Origin: Kudoa neothunni
Lineage: Eukaryota > Cnidaria
Assembly: GCA_964304625.1 (NCBI GenBank)
Contig: OZ199839.1
Span: forward strand, 310,001-374,000
Length of the DNA stretch: 64,000 nucleotides
Direction: 5' to 3'
This document shows positions 11,887 through 23,357 of this stretch, in pieces. The notes beneath the pieces are model-generated. The model ran no database searches and was not told where the DNA came from. It worked only from the letters and a program-made list of their open reading frames with translations. A program made the translations under genes and the position numbers. Each line of letters begins with the position of its first letter. Position 1 is the first letter of the stretch.

Positions 11887-13424
11887 TTATTTCGTATTAG
11901 TTGGTTTAAAACTTGAAAATATTTTTCTGTTGTTTGTTAGCTGTATAGGACGATAATTTCCACAAAGGGATTTCCCATCAATCCCTTTAAGTGAGTTAAG
12001 TATGAAAAACTAAATGTGAAAATTAGTTTAATCTCTTACAAAATTGTTACATCATCAGGGTCTCCATTTACTACATTTTTGAAGATTACCCATGTAACTG
12101 ATTCAGAGCATGGAGGGGTAGTAAGAGAACCTCGATAGGTAAAGTATTCTGGATTTTTTGACGTTTTAAATGAAGGAAACATCAACGAACCAGGGACACC
12201 TTCGGTAAGTGTGTATTCGGTATCTGGAGGCCTTTGATAGAAAACTGAACAAAGATTTGAAAAATTTTTACTTGCATTTGTAACGAGAGGGGCGTATTTC
12301 ACAAAATAACGAAGTGTACTATTTATTCTGGATGCCTGAATATATTCAATATGAACCAACGAATTTTATTTTAGACTCACTTTTATTCGGCTAGAAATTA
12401 TGAGAAAACCGTCGCTGTGTGAATTAGCTTCCGTTGAACTATTATATCTTGTGTTTTGAAATAAGTAATGCATCTACATATACATTATAGGGATGATGTT
12501 ATTTAAACATGTGTAATGCAACCTCTCCAGAGTAACTCGATCCATCGACAGTGTGTTCAGTGCCGACACTTTTATTACATCCAAAATGAAGATGTACGTG
12601 CTGTAGCAGATATTCTTCAGTGCCAGTAAACCCTCCAGTCAACAAAAAGTTGGTTTTTCCTTCATCTATGTCAAGGCCATATGAATAACCATTATTGATA
12701 AATTGCCCAAATATCATATTATTATCGGAATGTATGCTAAAAATCATTGGATCTATTTTATCCGCCATTGAACTATCAGCCTCATCAGATTCGATTGCTA
12801 TTGGTGATTGTCTGGTGCCACTGCTACATTTATCGTAGTGTTCACCCCATTTATTTGGCCCAAATGCTTAATATTGAATTCATTAATTTTTTACTCATTT
12901 CATGAGTCTATATACTCGAATCCGTATCACGATAACCCCATAATGTGGGTTTTGGTATAGCGGCGGTTGTTGTGGTTGTAGTGGGTGGAGGGATGGTAGT
13001 TGTTGTAGTAGGCGGAGGAGTGGTAGTGGTTGTAGTAGGTGGAGGAGGAGTGGTAGTTGTTGTAGTAGGCGGAGGTGTAGTTGTGGTTGTAGTAGGTGGA
13101 GGTGTAGTTGTCGTCGTAGTGGTAGGCGGCGCTGTGGTCGGTAACACGGTTGTAGTTATTAATGTGATAGGTCGTTGAGTAATAACAATAGTTTCGGTGC
13201 AACCATCACAGGGTTTTGTTTTGGCTTTGGATGCAGTAGAAAGTATAGTTTCTTTGAAACCATCAGGGCGTTCTTTTACTGAAGCTGAAGCATTGCTGCT
13301 AACCTCAACATTGGACCAACTCCTCCCTATCAATTTAAATTCAATTATATATTTGTTTAGCTAAATTAAACTCACCATTGTGTAAATATATAATCAAAAG
13401 TAAATTACAGAAATGTGATAACAT
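11887..13424 (-). CDS. Secreted alpha-carbonic anhydrase with Thr/Pro mucin-like stalk
   Basis: Six exons join in phase: 13424-13376, 13326-12916, 12866-12523, 12473-12381, 12335-12051 and 12009-11887 (434 residues; introns 41-49 nt). Exon 1 is a signal peptide (MLSHFCNLLLIIYLHNG). Residues about 55-140 carry a Thr/Pro-rich stalk with repeated runs of Thr and PPP, probably O-glycosylated. The catalytic domain starts at PTLWGYRDTD. Zinc ligands are present: two His in HVHLHFG and the third at EMHYLF, which is created exactly at the exon 3/4 junction. GTEHTVDG and GSLTTPPC carry the catalytic Glu106 and Thr199 equivalents. Cysteines in DKCSSGTRQSP and TTPPCSE match the disulfide of secreted animal enzymes. 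The usual proton-shuttle His64 is Tyr (NNGYSYG), as in CA V. Reaction: CO2 hydration. The fifth donor (GAT/GTAACA) was chosen because it restores the family alignment. Confidence 0.93.
12963..13146 (-). repeat. Trinucleotide-rich repeat coding the Thr/Pro stalk
   Basis: Imperfect ACC/ACA/CCT/CCA codon repeats encode blocks of Thr separated by PPP. Such tracts vary in length by slippage. The plus-strand complement gives a long but spurious Val/Gly frame. Confidence 0.85.
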
Positions 13425-13539
13425 TGATATATTAAGGACGAAAATTGTTCTTTTGAAATGGTGAGTAGGTCACAGGTAGAATAGCAGATGGAGTGCGAGC
13501 TTCTATTGACTTTCACCATGCATACCAAGTTAAAAGTTT
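13425..13539. promoter_or_regulatory. Shared divergent promoter region of two carbonic anhydrase genes
   Basis: Only 115 bp separate the start codons of the minus-strand gene (13424) and the plus-strand gene (13540). Both upstream regions must therefore lie here. No TATA box or other motif is clear enough to name. The role is inferred from position alone. Confidence 0.5.
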
Positions 13540-16500
13540 ATGCGATATTTTTCAAGTTTTATACTCTTTATTACTTTATTAAATATTAAAAAGAACGCCC
13601 CACAAAGTAATACAGAGGAAGTATTGAGCGATTCGAGAAATTTGACCAATCCATACGACTTTGAGATAAATAATTTGCTTTTTATTGATCCCTCTTCGAG
13701 TAACCACACTTTATTTATTATAAATATTAAATTAATCAAATTATATGAAATTGTAGGGTATGTCTATACCAAAAGCTCATCCAAGGGGTCAGTTAACGAT
13801 TGCGATCTTGGGCATTGTGAAAACACACTCCCAGATCACGAACAGAATCTAATTGAGAAAATTTTGTCTTTTAATAATAATAAAACAAAGAATGATGACG
13901 GTATTATTCAAACATATTTGTGTTATTTTAAAAAATATCTAAAAGAAAAATCCGGCAATAAAGATGCGAAGGAGTCATGGGACGAGCTGTGTCAATTTGG
14001 TCAACATCAATCTCCAATCAATATAAAGAAAGCATCTGCAGTCAAACCAAATGAATTTAGTATCATTTACAATCTTGATATATCTAAAATAGAATGGAGA
14101 CCATTCTACAAAAAACACAATTTTGGGGTTGAAAATATATCCAACTGTACACAACCTCATCTCTATGTGAATTCGTCCATGTTCAACTTGAACAACAAAG
14201 CCTACTGCCTTAGTAATATTCATATTCATCTGAGTTGTGATACAGATACCTTTGGATCAGAACACGCTCTTGATTTTGAAAAATTTCATGCCGAAGTAAC
14301 AAAAATTAAACTTTTTAATTGTAAATAATATTAAATTCTTAGCTTCATTTGGTGTACATCGATTATTCTAGCTTAAAAAATACGAGTGACGACAATAATG
14401 ACCAGCTCACAATTTATGAAGCTGTTTTTTTACGAGTATTTGGATCACTATTTATTTATTTTGATAAATTTCAACATGTAGGTATCCAATTCATACAGCC
14501 AATTAAATATCCTGGACAAACTGTTGAAAACTTTAATAAATTACAACTTCACTGGTATTTATTTAATCAGTTTTATTTACCTAATCATTCATTATTTTAT
14601 TAAAATATCGATATAAAATTTAGTTATTTTTTAATATAGCAAATAATAAAATAGGCTAATTAAAAATTATTTATTTAAATTATATAAGTAATTTTTTAAA
14701 ACTCTGTAAAGACAGATTTTATTTTTCTTACTAAAAAAGTATATTATATTTAATTGTTTGTGTCATTTAGTATATAATGAATAAATTACCTATCTCACAT
14801 TTTATTTTTTTCCTAAATAAATATATAATATTATTGGGATATCTAAAACAAAAAGTTTAACTTGAAAAATAACTTTCTGACTGATCTTTCAAATTTTGTT
14901 TGTATGCATTTAAATATATAGGTTATTATACTTAAATAACCCGTTTTTCCTATAATATTTCCCCTTTAATTATTATATTGTGTGATAAAATCAAAATATA
15001 TTTTTTAAATTAATTTACATGACATGTATTGAGCGAATTATTTTATTTAATGTTACATGTTTGGAGCATGCTCAATATATTGATTAAAAGTTCAATACTT
15101 TCTTGGGTATGAAAAGGAAAATGTTTATACTATGAATACAAAACAAAATTAAATATTTCTTAAGATACATTAATTGTGTGGTCTAATATATAGTATAAAG
15201 TCAATCAAAGATTGTGCCTGAATTTTGTGCGTTCAGATACACACGGGACGTAAAAAGGTTAACATATTTAACTATTAAAATATATATATATATATATATT
15301 AAAATTTTAATATCTCAGTAAATAACTACTATTTTTACTATTGTTTCATTAAAAATTAATATATATATTTAAATTTGTTGATAGAGAAATAATATTATTC
15401 GTTATAAACTTAATATCGCCACAAAATTTCGGTAATAATTTTAATTCATCTCTGGATAATCTAAGTTTTTTTATTAAATAATTAAGTAGTTTAGAAAACA
15501 AAATTTTTGATATAAAGTATTTGTATTACATCACTTTATGGTAGAAAAGTTCGATTAAAGTTTATTTTAGAGCTTTTTGAAGTAAGATCAACGTGTCTCT
15601 CCGGTAAATTCAAGGGAAGTCTGAGTACGATTCTCGGAAATAATTAAATCAATGATTTAAATGGTCGTATTATTAGTTCTTAATAATTTTAATAATTGCG
15701 TCCACCCGTTTATATTTATTTGTGCAATAGTGTATTGTAAAAAATATAAGTCAAAGAATACGTAAATACCAGTTCTAATGAATTTAAGTCGCTTTTCACC
15801 CATTTACAATACTCACTGTGAAAGTACAATCGAACCCAGTTTATCCGAAAATCGCATTATCAGAACAATTTTTAATATATATTTGAAAATATTGTCAATT
15901 TTAAATAAAAAAATGTTGTTTAACCAAAATTTCAGTATCCGAAAGGAAAATGCCAGGTCCCAAAATTTTCGGATAAACGGGGTTCGACTGTAATTACCGC
16001 ATTTTATATTACATAGCAAAAACTTAATGAATTATTGGAAATTTCGTAAAAACCTAAAGTCGATATTGGATATTGCGTAATTTTTTTGCGGCTCCAAAAA
16101 TTACACAATGTCGAGACACGCGCACAAAAAAAATGCTTTATTTAAACATGTTTGACACGTTTATCTTAGTTATAGTCAATTTAATTAATTATCTGATATA
16201 TAAGAAAATTATTTCAAGTCGAAAAGAATAGAAATGTCGATTTTTATAAACAAGTGTAATAATTTTCAATTGATGTCGTTTTTTAGATGATAATTAAAAT
16301 ATTTGATTCACCATTGGAGTGAGAACTAAGATTAAAGATGCAGCTTCTTGAATAAATGATTTTCTTAATATACTTACTGTCTTTCTAACATATTTTACGA
16401 AACTTTTGTTGGTACATTATCAGATTCTATTTTAATTTGAATTGGGGTTTTGTGATTGATGAAAATTGTAATTTTCATTTTTATAGTTAAGAACGATGCC

Positions 16501-18937
16501 ATCATTAAAGGTAATCTTCCTTGTTTTTGATCAATAATAAAAATTTCAAAGATATGGTTTTAATTTATAAGTTGGTCCTTTTTACCATTTTTATCATCTC
16601 TTTCCGTCTCCCTGTCCTAACACAATCGGAATAAATTTAAATGTTCGCATTAGCTTTTATTTTCATAATATATTGGATTTTTTGAAATGTTCACAATAAT
16701 TTTTGTTGTAATGCAGTTCCATGCCATGCTTTTCGGATTTGAAATTGCATCACGTAAAGTGTATTTAGAATTTGATGAATCATCAAATAATATCACATGA
16801 GTACACATTATATTTTTTTAATTTTAAAACAATGAAATCACCCCTATATGGATTTGTTGGAAAATAACTGTTGTATTTTTAGTTAAATAATCTTTATATT
16901 ATCATAACAAAAGATTTCCTTTGGATGTGCTGGGCACTGGCCCAGCAAGATTAGCATCTTTACGTTCTTTGTCACCATTTTAGAATTTATCTTGTTCATT
17001 TCCTGAAAAATATAGCCAAAATCATCGAGAAATTTTTTGGAGCTCAATACACCTAGTGTATGTTTTAATCCCCTTAAAACACCTAGGATTTCAATATTTT
17101 CAAAATATTGATAATGGCAAATTTTCTCTACATAAAAAGTGTGATACCAAAATCGTTATGGTTTTCTTGTTAACTTTATCCTTTGTGTCACTTTCCTTCC
17201 TTTAATACGTTACTGCTCATAAAACATAGCGGTATCATAAATATTTATTATCTCTTGGGCTATTGGTGTTTATCAAATTTTTACTTTTATAGATCCGTTA
17301 ATTTATAGATGCGAGAATAATGTGCTCGCAGCTTCATCATGAAAATATTTAAAAATGATTCCAAATTTTTTTCAAACTTCGCTACACATCTCTTGCTTTC
17401 TTTATAATTTTGAACTTTATTCTTTTTTGCAATGATAATAAACGTTTTAATAATAAGTCTCCAGAAAGAATTTGATTATACGTGTAATTTTTGATAAATT
17501 TCTTCACTTGTACCGATGAATCTTTTATTTAAATGCTTTTCTTATTTCCTGCTAAGTCTAAATTGTTCAGCTTGATTTCATGAGAAGGAATTCTGTCCGC
17601 ATCGGCTGTCCTCGAATATATATATTCAGATATATCAAAAATAACCATACTATCAAGGATATATTTTTTAACCGTCATTTTTATGGCATCTTTAATTGTT
17701 TTTATTGAGATTAAACACCGTATTATTCTAATTTTCCCCAAAATATTACACTGTTTCCTTCATATATTGAAGGTAAAATTACGCAATATCCAATCTCGAT
17801 TGTATATAACAACCCTAAACCATATGACATAAGAAGAAAAATATTCGGAATTTAATTGGGAAATTCTACTCCAAAATTAACCAAAAACAAAAAATACCAC
17901 TCATTCAATTTATTATAAGTAAGCATTAGGTTTCTATTTCGCCCATCTCGCGTCTCAGTTCCATTTCAGTTTAATGATAATGGTTATTTTTTCCTATGAA
18001 AATATCTTTCATAACAAAAATATTTAAAATATAATCTGAAGAGAATATTTGACATATTTTTTAAATATGAGATATTTTTAATGTCGGAATCAAAAAAACT
18101 TAAATATTTTAATAATTGATATGACTAGTATTTTTCACATGCTTGCTTAGTTATCTTAGTAATAAGCCTTAATAAATGTGTATTTATTTTTGCAAAACTA
18201 AGTAACTATTATGTAAATTTAACGTTCAATAATTAGTTATTAAATTTTAACATAAAAAAAATTAAAATCAAAAAGCGTGTAATGAAAAAGTAGTCTTAGC
18301 GAAAGAATGATAATACAAATTCTTGTACGTCCTCGCGCATATCTATTTAAATTAATAAAATAAATTTGTGATAAAAAATAATAAAAAAATATCTAATGTA
18401 ATTAGTTACGGGCGTGAAAGAACCAAAAATTACTCGAAAACACTAGAAAAATTTTAAAACGTCATTTTATTTTTGACTCTATAATTTAGACACAGAAGTA
18501 AACAACGAAAATTTAAAAATGAGTGAGCTGAGCGAATTGAATGAAATATTCAATCCAACACGTACTCCAGTATACATCTACCGAGGTTCACTTACATCCG
18601 TCCCTTGCACGGAAAACGTACTGTGGATGGTACTGAAATATCCTGCTATTATATCCTACGACACGGTATAAAGATAAAATAACTGTGTGTGTGTTGGTGT
18701 GGCGGCAATGTTAAGTGTATATTCTAGTTTGAGCAACTAAGAAAATCTCGAATTCAGTCTCTGCAATCAACCTCACAACGAGAGATCATGGAAGAAACAA
18801 TCTCAACGAAAAAAACCCTAATTTCTCAAACATGCGACAATTTTAGGCCGCTACAAAACAACGCTAAACAACAAGTGTACAAAGTTAACGAGCAATTGGA
18901 CCATGCGAACAGATTCAAACTACTGAATTTTCCATAG
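13540..18937 (+). CDS. Second secreted alpha-carbonic anhydrase, 4 exons with a 4-kb intron
   Basis: Exons 13540-14295, 14343-14481, 18490-18665 and 18728-18937 join in phase to 426 residues. A signal peptide (MRYFSSFILFITLLNI) is followed by about 130 residues with no recognised domain, then the catalytic domain from SWDELCQFGQHQSP. Zinc ligands are two His in IHIHLSC and the third in AE/LHLVY across the first splice. GSEHALD supplies Glu106; YIYRGSLTSVPC supplies Thr199 and the second disulfide Cys; KKHNFG keeps His at the position-64 proton shuttle. CDNFRPLQNN is the family's C-terminal motif. Exon 2 ends at G/GTATCC because only that donor matches the phase of exon 3 and gives the expected spacing. 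Intron 2 (14482-18489) is 4.0 kb and contains two Tigger-type elements; introns 1 and 3 are 47 and 62 nt. The gene ends 73 bp from the convergent OS-9-like gene. Confidence 0.8.
15827..15990. mobile_element. Tigger-type MITE in carbonic anhydrase intron
   Basis: 164 bp with inverted ends (CAATCGAACCCAGTTTATCC at left; right end, inverted, CAGTCGAACCCCGTTTATCC) and TA on both sides. Its right part (AGTATCCGAAAGGAAAATGC) also matches the right end of the Tigger fragment at 60780-61773, so it is a deletion derivative of that family. Confidence 0.8.
16057..17802 (-). mobile_element. Decayed Tigger/pogo-type transposon
   Basis: Inverted ends share ATTGGATATTGCGTAATTTT, flanked by TA. On the minus strand near 16900-16990 a DDE_1 motif is still readable (LLGQCPAHPKEI, compare LLDNCPAHP), followed by LTKNTTVIFQQIHIGVI, the usual LPPNTTS..QPLDQGVI block. 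An N-terminal open stretch lies at 17741-17529. Several stops break it. It lies in the 4-kb intron of the plus-strand carbonic anhydrase. Confidence 0.7.
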
Positions 18938-19010
18938 ACAACGATTAACCACACCAAAAAACTTACAAAACATAATTGAAAAGTGCATAAAAACTTTAAA
19001 GTGTATAGTT

Positions 19011-22000
19011 TTATAAAGGCTCGTCTGATTTTTCCAAATTCCCAATCTCTACGTAACCCTCATTGTTCTCATCAGCAGGAATTCTAGCGGGGCTTTTCGG
19101 TTGGGTATCAAACACCTCTTTGAAAGGTGAAGAAAACTCTCCAATAGGGAGTATGGATATTTCATCGTTATAATCATCTTCTTCATTTAATACATCATCA
19201 TCATTAACATTACGAAGTTTGTTGTGGTCATCAGTATCATTGTTCGCAGCGATATTAGACGGAATAAGTGATCTTCTCAACGAAGTGCTTGCTTCTTCGT
19301 ATACATCCGTAATGTTAATTGATTCAAGATATTTGATAATTTCCAATTGATCTACGTTTGTTCGAAATTCCGTGTTCTACACAACAAAAAATTAAAATCA
19401 AAACTAGGAACAATTCTGTCTACACTAAGTAGGTTGAGTTTTTTGTGCAGTTTGATTTTAGTTTTAAAATAGCCGTTTTGAATTTTTCCTGAGGTTTCAG
19501 ATGAAATAACTTCCGAGTTATCAGGCACTAATAATTGATAATAGTCAATATAATTGTGTGTCGGGGAATTATATTGTAAATACGTATTTGTGTGATAAAT
19601 TTGGTGTTTTTAAGAATTTCCTCATCACCAACTTTGTCGAAAAGGCCCAACTTGCTATACAACGGTAGGATAAATCTAGGCGCCATCTAAAACAACAGTT
19701 GTAGTTTTAATTGAGTAATGTACAGTTTAAAATAACCCCCAAAACTCACATTGTTGAATAGAGACTCTAAAACATGACGAGGTTGATCAGCTTTCGAGAA
19801 TTTTATATCATTAATATAAGGAGCATATTTGTTCGGCACCAGAGGATGACAATCAATGTTAGATTGTTCCACAGAGAATTCCACTTTACGACTAAACACC
19901 GGGAAATCACATAATACATTCGTCAAAATCGATATTTCCACATGACAAGGTGTCAAGTCAACGATATTTATCACTTTGGTGATATTTGAAAAATTATTAC
20001 ATTGAAACTATAAAAAAATTGTTTGTTATAAATCAAAGCATCTGGAAAACAAAGGATTCACTTTGAGAGTGGTTTTATAGAAGTTGTCTTTCATGTGGAA
20101 TTTTTCATTGGGACAGGTTACATTGCTAACATACGTTTGAGTGTGAGTACCCTCTGTGGTGATTAACGAATCGAAATTAACATTCCTCATATTCTAAAAC
20201 ATTTAATATTTAGAAAATTTCGATCATTTATTTCAAAAAATCCTCAAATTGAGTTTTTTTTCAATTATCCCCAAAATAACTGGTTAGTCAATAAGCAAAA
20301 TAATAGCAATCTATTTAATCGTCGCCATGTTGGTGACTGACTTCCAATACATACATATATGTATATAAAGTTCTTATGTCTGTCAGTGTGTTTGATAGAA
20401 AAAGTAAGCGTGTGAAGTGGATAAACATTTTTTAAATACAGCTATTAGTTTGCATTCGAATAGATGGTACTATTAATAAAAATCGTTCATTTACTTAGAA
20501 GTATAAATATAATCAATATCGCAGGCAGAAATAAGCAATTTTCTGGTTATCTACATCAATTAACAGATTAAAGAGTACCTGCACAATATATAATATTGAT
20601 GTTTGTTCACTCCAGAGTGATACTCAAATAGAATAAACTTTTACTCACTATACACAAAGAGAATCTGTTAATTATGATATAGAATGTTATATATGCCTGT
20701 TTGGAGTAATTGTAAGACAAATAAAACTATTAACGTCACATTTACAAGAGATGTAGCATTTATCTTAAAATTTTAAGAATAACCAAATTATTTATGATGT
20801 ATTTTCATTTTTCAAATGTTATAGATATAACTAAGTGGGAAGATTATGATCATTTTAAATAAATGATAATAAGTTGTTGCCACGTTGGAATAATTTTGGT
20901 CTCTATACGCATTCTAAAAACGATGCAAGGTGTGTGTAGAGTTTTCAAATCATTAAATTTTTGTGATAGCTTCTCAAATGAAGATTTCTTTTTATCAAAT
21001 ATATCGACTGAGATTGAAACTATATTCAACGTTCGATAAGTGTTTACTCATCTTTTGGTTATTCTAAACTTTCTTGCAAAACAGCTAGCATGACTAATTC
21101 GATAAGTTTCTATATTTGACGAGATAACTTTTTAAATCATGTTTAAGTACTTAGTAACCTAATTATTCCTTACCTCCCAGCTAGACTTTAAGACTAATAT
21201 TCAAATCGATATATAATTTTCTTTTCGCTAAAAATAATTCATCATGATATAAAAGCTGTATGAAAATATGCGAAACCGCATTCTATACGTAGTTTAAGAA
21301 TTTATATTCACCATTATTTTTGCACAAAGTACAATCCCCTCTCAATCTCAATACATACCATGTAAATTAATAAGAAATTATTGTTCTATTCGGTCGTCTA
21401 ACTTATACTTTCACAAAGTTTTGGTTAATCTAAGAAATGTTAAGTACAAAGAAATTCATTTAGAACAATCATACAGATTTCATTTTTAAAAACGGTGCAC
21501 ACCTTCGAGAAATCCAGTTGATATTTAAATATTTAAGCATTACTGTAATTTTTCAAATCAATAACACCTTTACATTTTAGATTTAATCGTATTTTGTTAA
21601 TTAAATTTGTGTATTTTTGAACCAGTAAATATTAATGTAAAAAATTGTATTTATTAAAAAATCGGAAATTACATCAAAATAAATTGTGAACACGTAAGTT
21701 ACTGCTCACAGCTTTTTAAAACCTCATTAACATCCTTTAAAAAATTGCAAAAAGAAGTAACAATTAATATTTTTATTTCTGACGCATCTTGGGTTGTGTT
21801 TAGTTTTTTTCTTATCATTTGTAAACTAATAATACATTTAATAACCAGAAGGATTAATTTTTATTGCAAAATTTTGAGAAGAATTAAAATTCCTATTTAA
21901 GTTACTAAATGAACTTTAATCGTTAATTATATCGCTCATAAAATTTAGGTCATTATATTTTTGGTCAATAATTTAGAAAATAAATTTAAAAATACCCCTT

Positions 22001-23357
22001 AATTTCTCTCAATACCTTTAATCATACTTGAATGGAAAGTGCGCGCATAATTTTGTTTTTCTAAATCATCACATTGCAGACATAATTACATACTTGAAAA
22101 TGCATCAATTAAAACACAAAACTAAAAGTTAACATTTCCCACCAAACGGTACCAGGCAAAGCTGGGAAGTAGTGCTAGTTTTCTAATATAGTTGTTGTTT
22201 GTCATGACTTGATTATAAATATCTGCGTAAATCTACGAATTTCAATAAGTTTTCTAATCTATTTTGATGCTACATCGTTAATAAAAGTTTTTGTTGGGGA
22301 TAACATAATTTTGCATTTTAATAAATATCGAAAAAAACTTACTAAAAAATGTTAAGCGAATCAGAGCTAATAAAAAATCAAATCAAATAAAAGTAATTAA
22401 ATCATAGCGTTCATTATCTCAAGACAATAAATGAGTAGTTGTTTGGATTAAAGTGAAAATGTTTAGAGAATTTACAGATTAAATATTATAGGGAAAATAA
22501 ATAAATAAAGAGTAAATTACCAATTCATCAGTAGTCCAAAATTGGTCGTTGGAAAATCTACCAATATCAGTCACATTTTGATGGAAATTGTCTAAATTAA
22601 AATACCACCATAAAAACATTAGATATCGTCAAATCTACCTCGAAATTGAAACCGAGTTACACCAGCATAATAACAGATCAAGTAGATGTAATCGTAATTA
22701 TGCATTGGCTATAAAGAAATAATTGTTAAAACAACCACATCATAAACCAATATAACAATAACTATAACTATAACAACAACGACAACGATACGCAATGAAC
22801 TTAACAAAAAACTCTCATAAACGTTATTAGCAAAAATTTTAAAGCACTAATCGAATAACAGACAAATATCATAAGCCAAGCCATTTAAATAAATATCCAT
22901 TACGATAAATAATAACGAAAATATACCACCGCCAAGGAGCATTTGTTTTTGAACGTTAACAAATTCTCGATAAGGTCGTCGTAAGTTTTTAGTTGATTGG
23001 AGATACCGAAGGCTCCTACTGCTGTGGAGTTTGTTGGAGTAGATTCCGACAACAATTTAAACGAGAGATCATTCTCAGCAAATCTCTTCAATAGTTCGAT
23101 CGAACATACATACTTGTTCAAACCTTGTACAACGTATTCGTGTTGGTCGGTGGTATCCTATAATCTATTATAACACATACACACCAAATACAACTCTATT
23201 ATACCTTTTCAAGCACTGGTTCGAGGTGGAATTTCACAGAGTATTGTAGGTTTCGGAACATTAAAAAGTTGTTGTCGTCAAACACATTGCAACCAACGTT
23301 TAATATAGTTGTCAAAATTGAAAGAGTCAAAATGATGGACTTTGTTCTGGTGATCAT
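19011..23357 (-). CDS. OS9: OS-9-like ER lectin (MRH domain), 9 exons
   Basis: Exons 23357-23205, 23157-22930, 22708-22639, 22591-22521, 20193-20062, 20007-19750, 19686-19584, 19527-19424 and 19376-19011 join in phase to 494 residues. A signal peptide (MITRTKSIILTLSILTTIL) is followed by an N-terminal segment and a mannose-6-phosphate-receptor-homology domain at about residues 125-275. Matches to OS-9/Yos9 are the spacing of KNKCSLA, YDYIYLICYYAG (WWTYEFCYG in OS-9), VTCPNEKF, LKFQCNN, IVDLTPCHVEI and ILTNVLC. The C-terminal 120 residues are acidic. OS-9 recognises trimmed N-glycans on misfolded glycoproteins for ER-associated degradation. The tryptophans and the Glu of the sugar site appear replaced (Tyr, Asp), so binding may be altered. 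No ER-retention signal is visible; the C-terminus is LEKSDEPL. Intron 4 (2.3 kb) holds a Helitron-like element. Family assignment rests on pattern, not on a search. Confidence 0.7.
20369..22179 (+). mobile_element. Helitron-like element, nonautonomous
   Basis: The right end has a short hairpin (CCAGGCAAAGCTGG) about ten bases before CTAGT, followed by T, the classic Helitron 3' end. The left part (20369 to about 21610, starting AGTTCTTATGTCTGTCA) is almost identical to 38721-39957. No Rep/helicase frame is present. The exact 5' end is unclear, and the 21610-22179 part is absent from the other copy. It lies in intron 4 of the OS-9-like gene. Confidence 0.5.

Noticed and set aside
12945-13178. 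Plus-strand frame rich in Val and Gly, 77 codons
   Set aside because: It is the complement of the Thr/Pro stalk codons of the minus-strand carbonic anhydrase.
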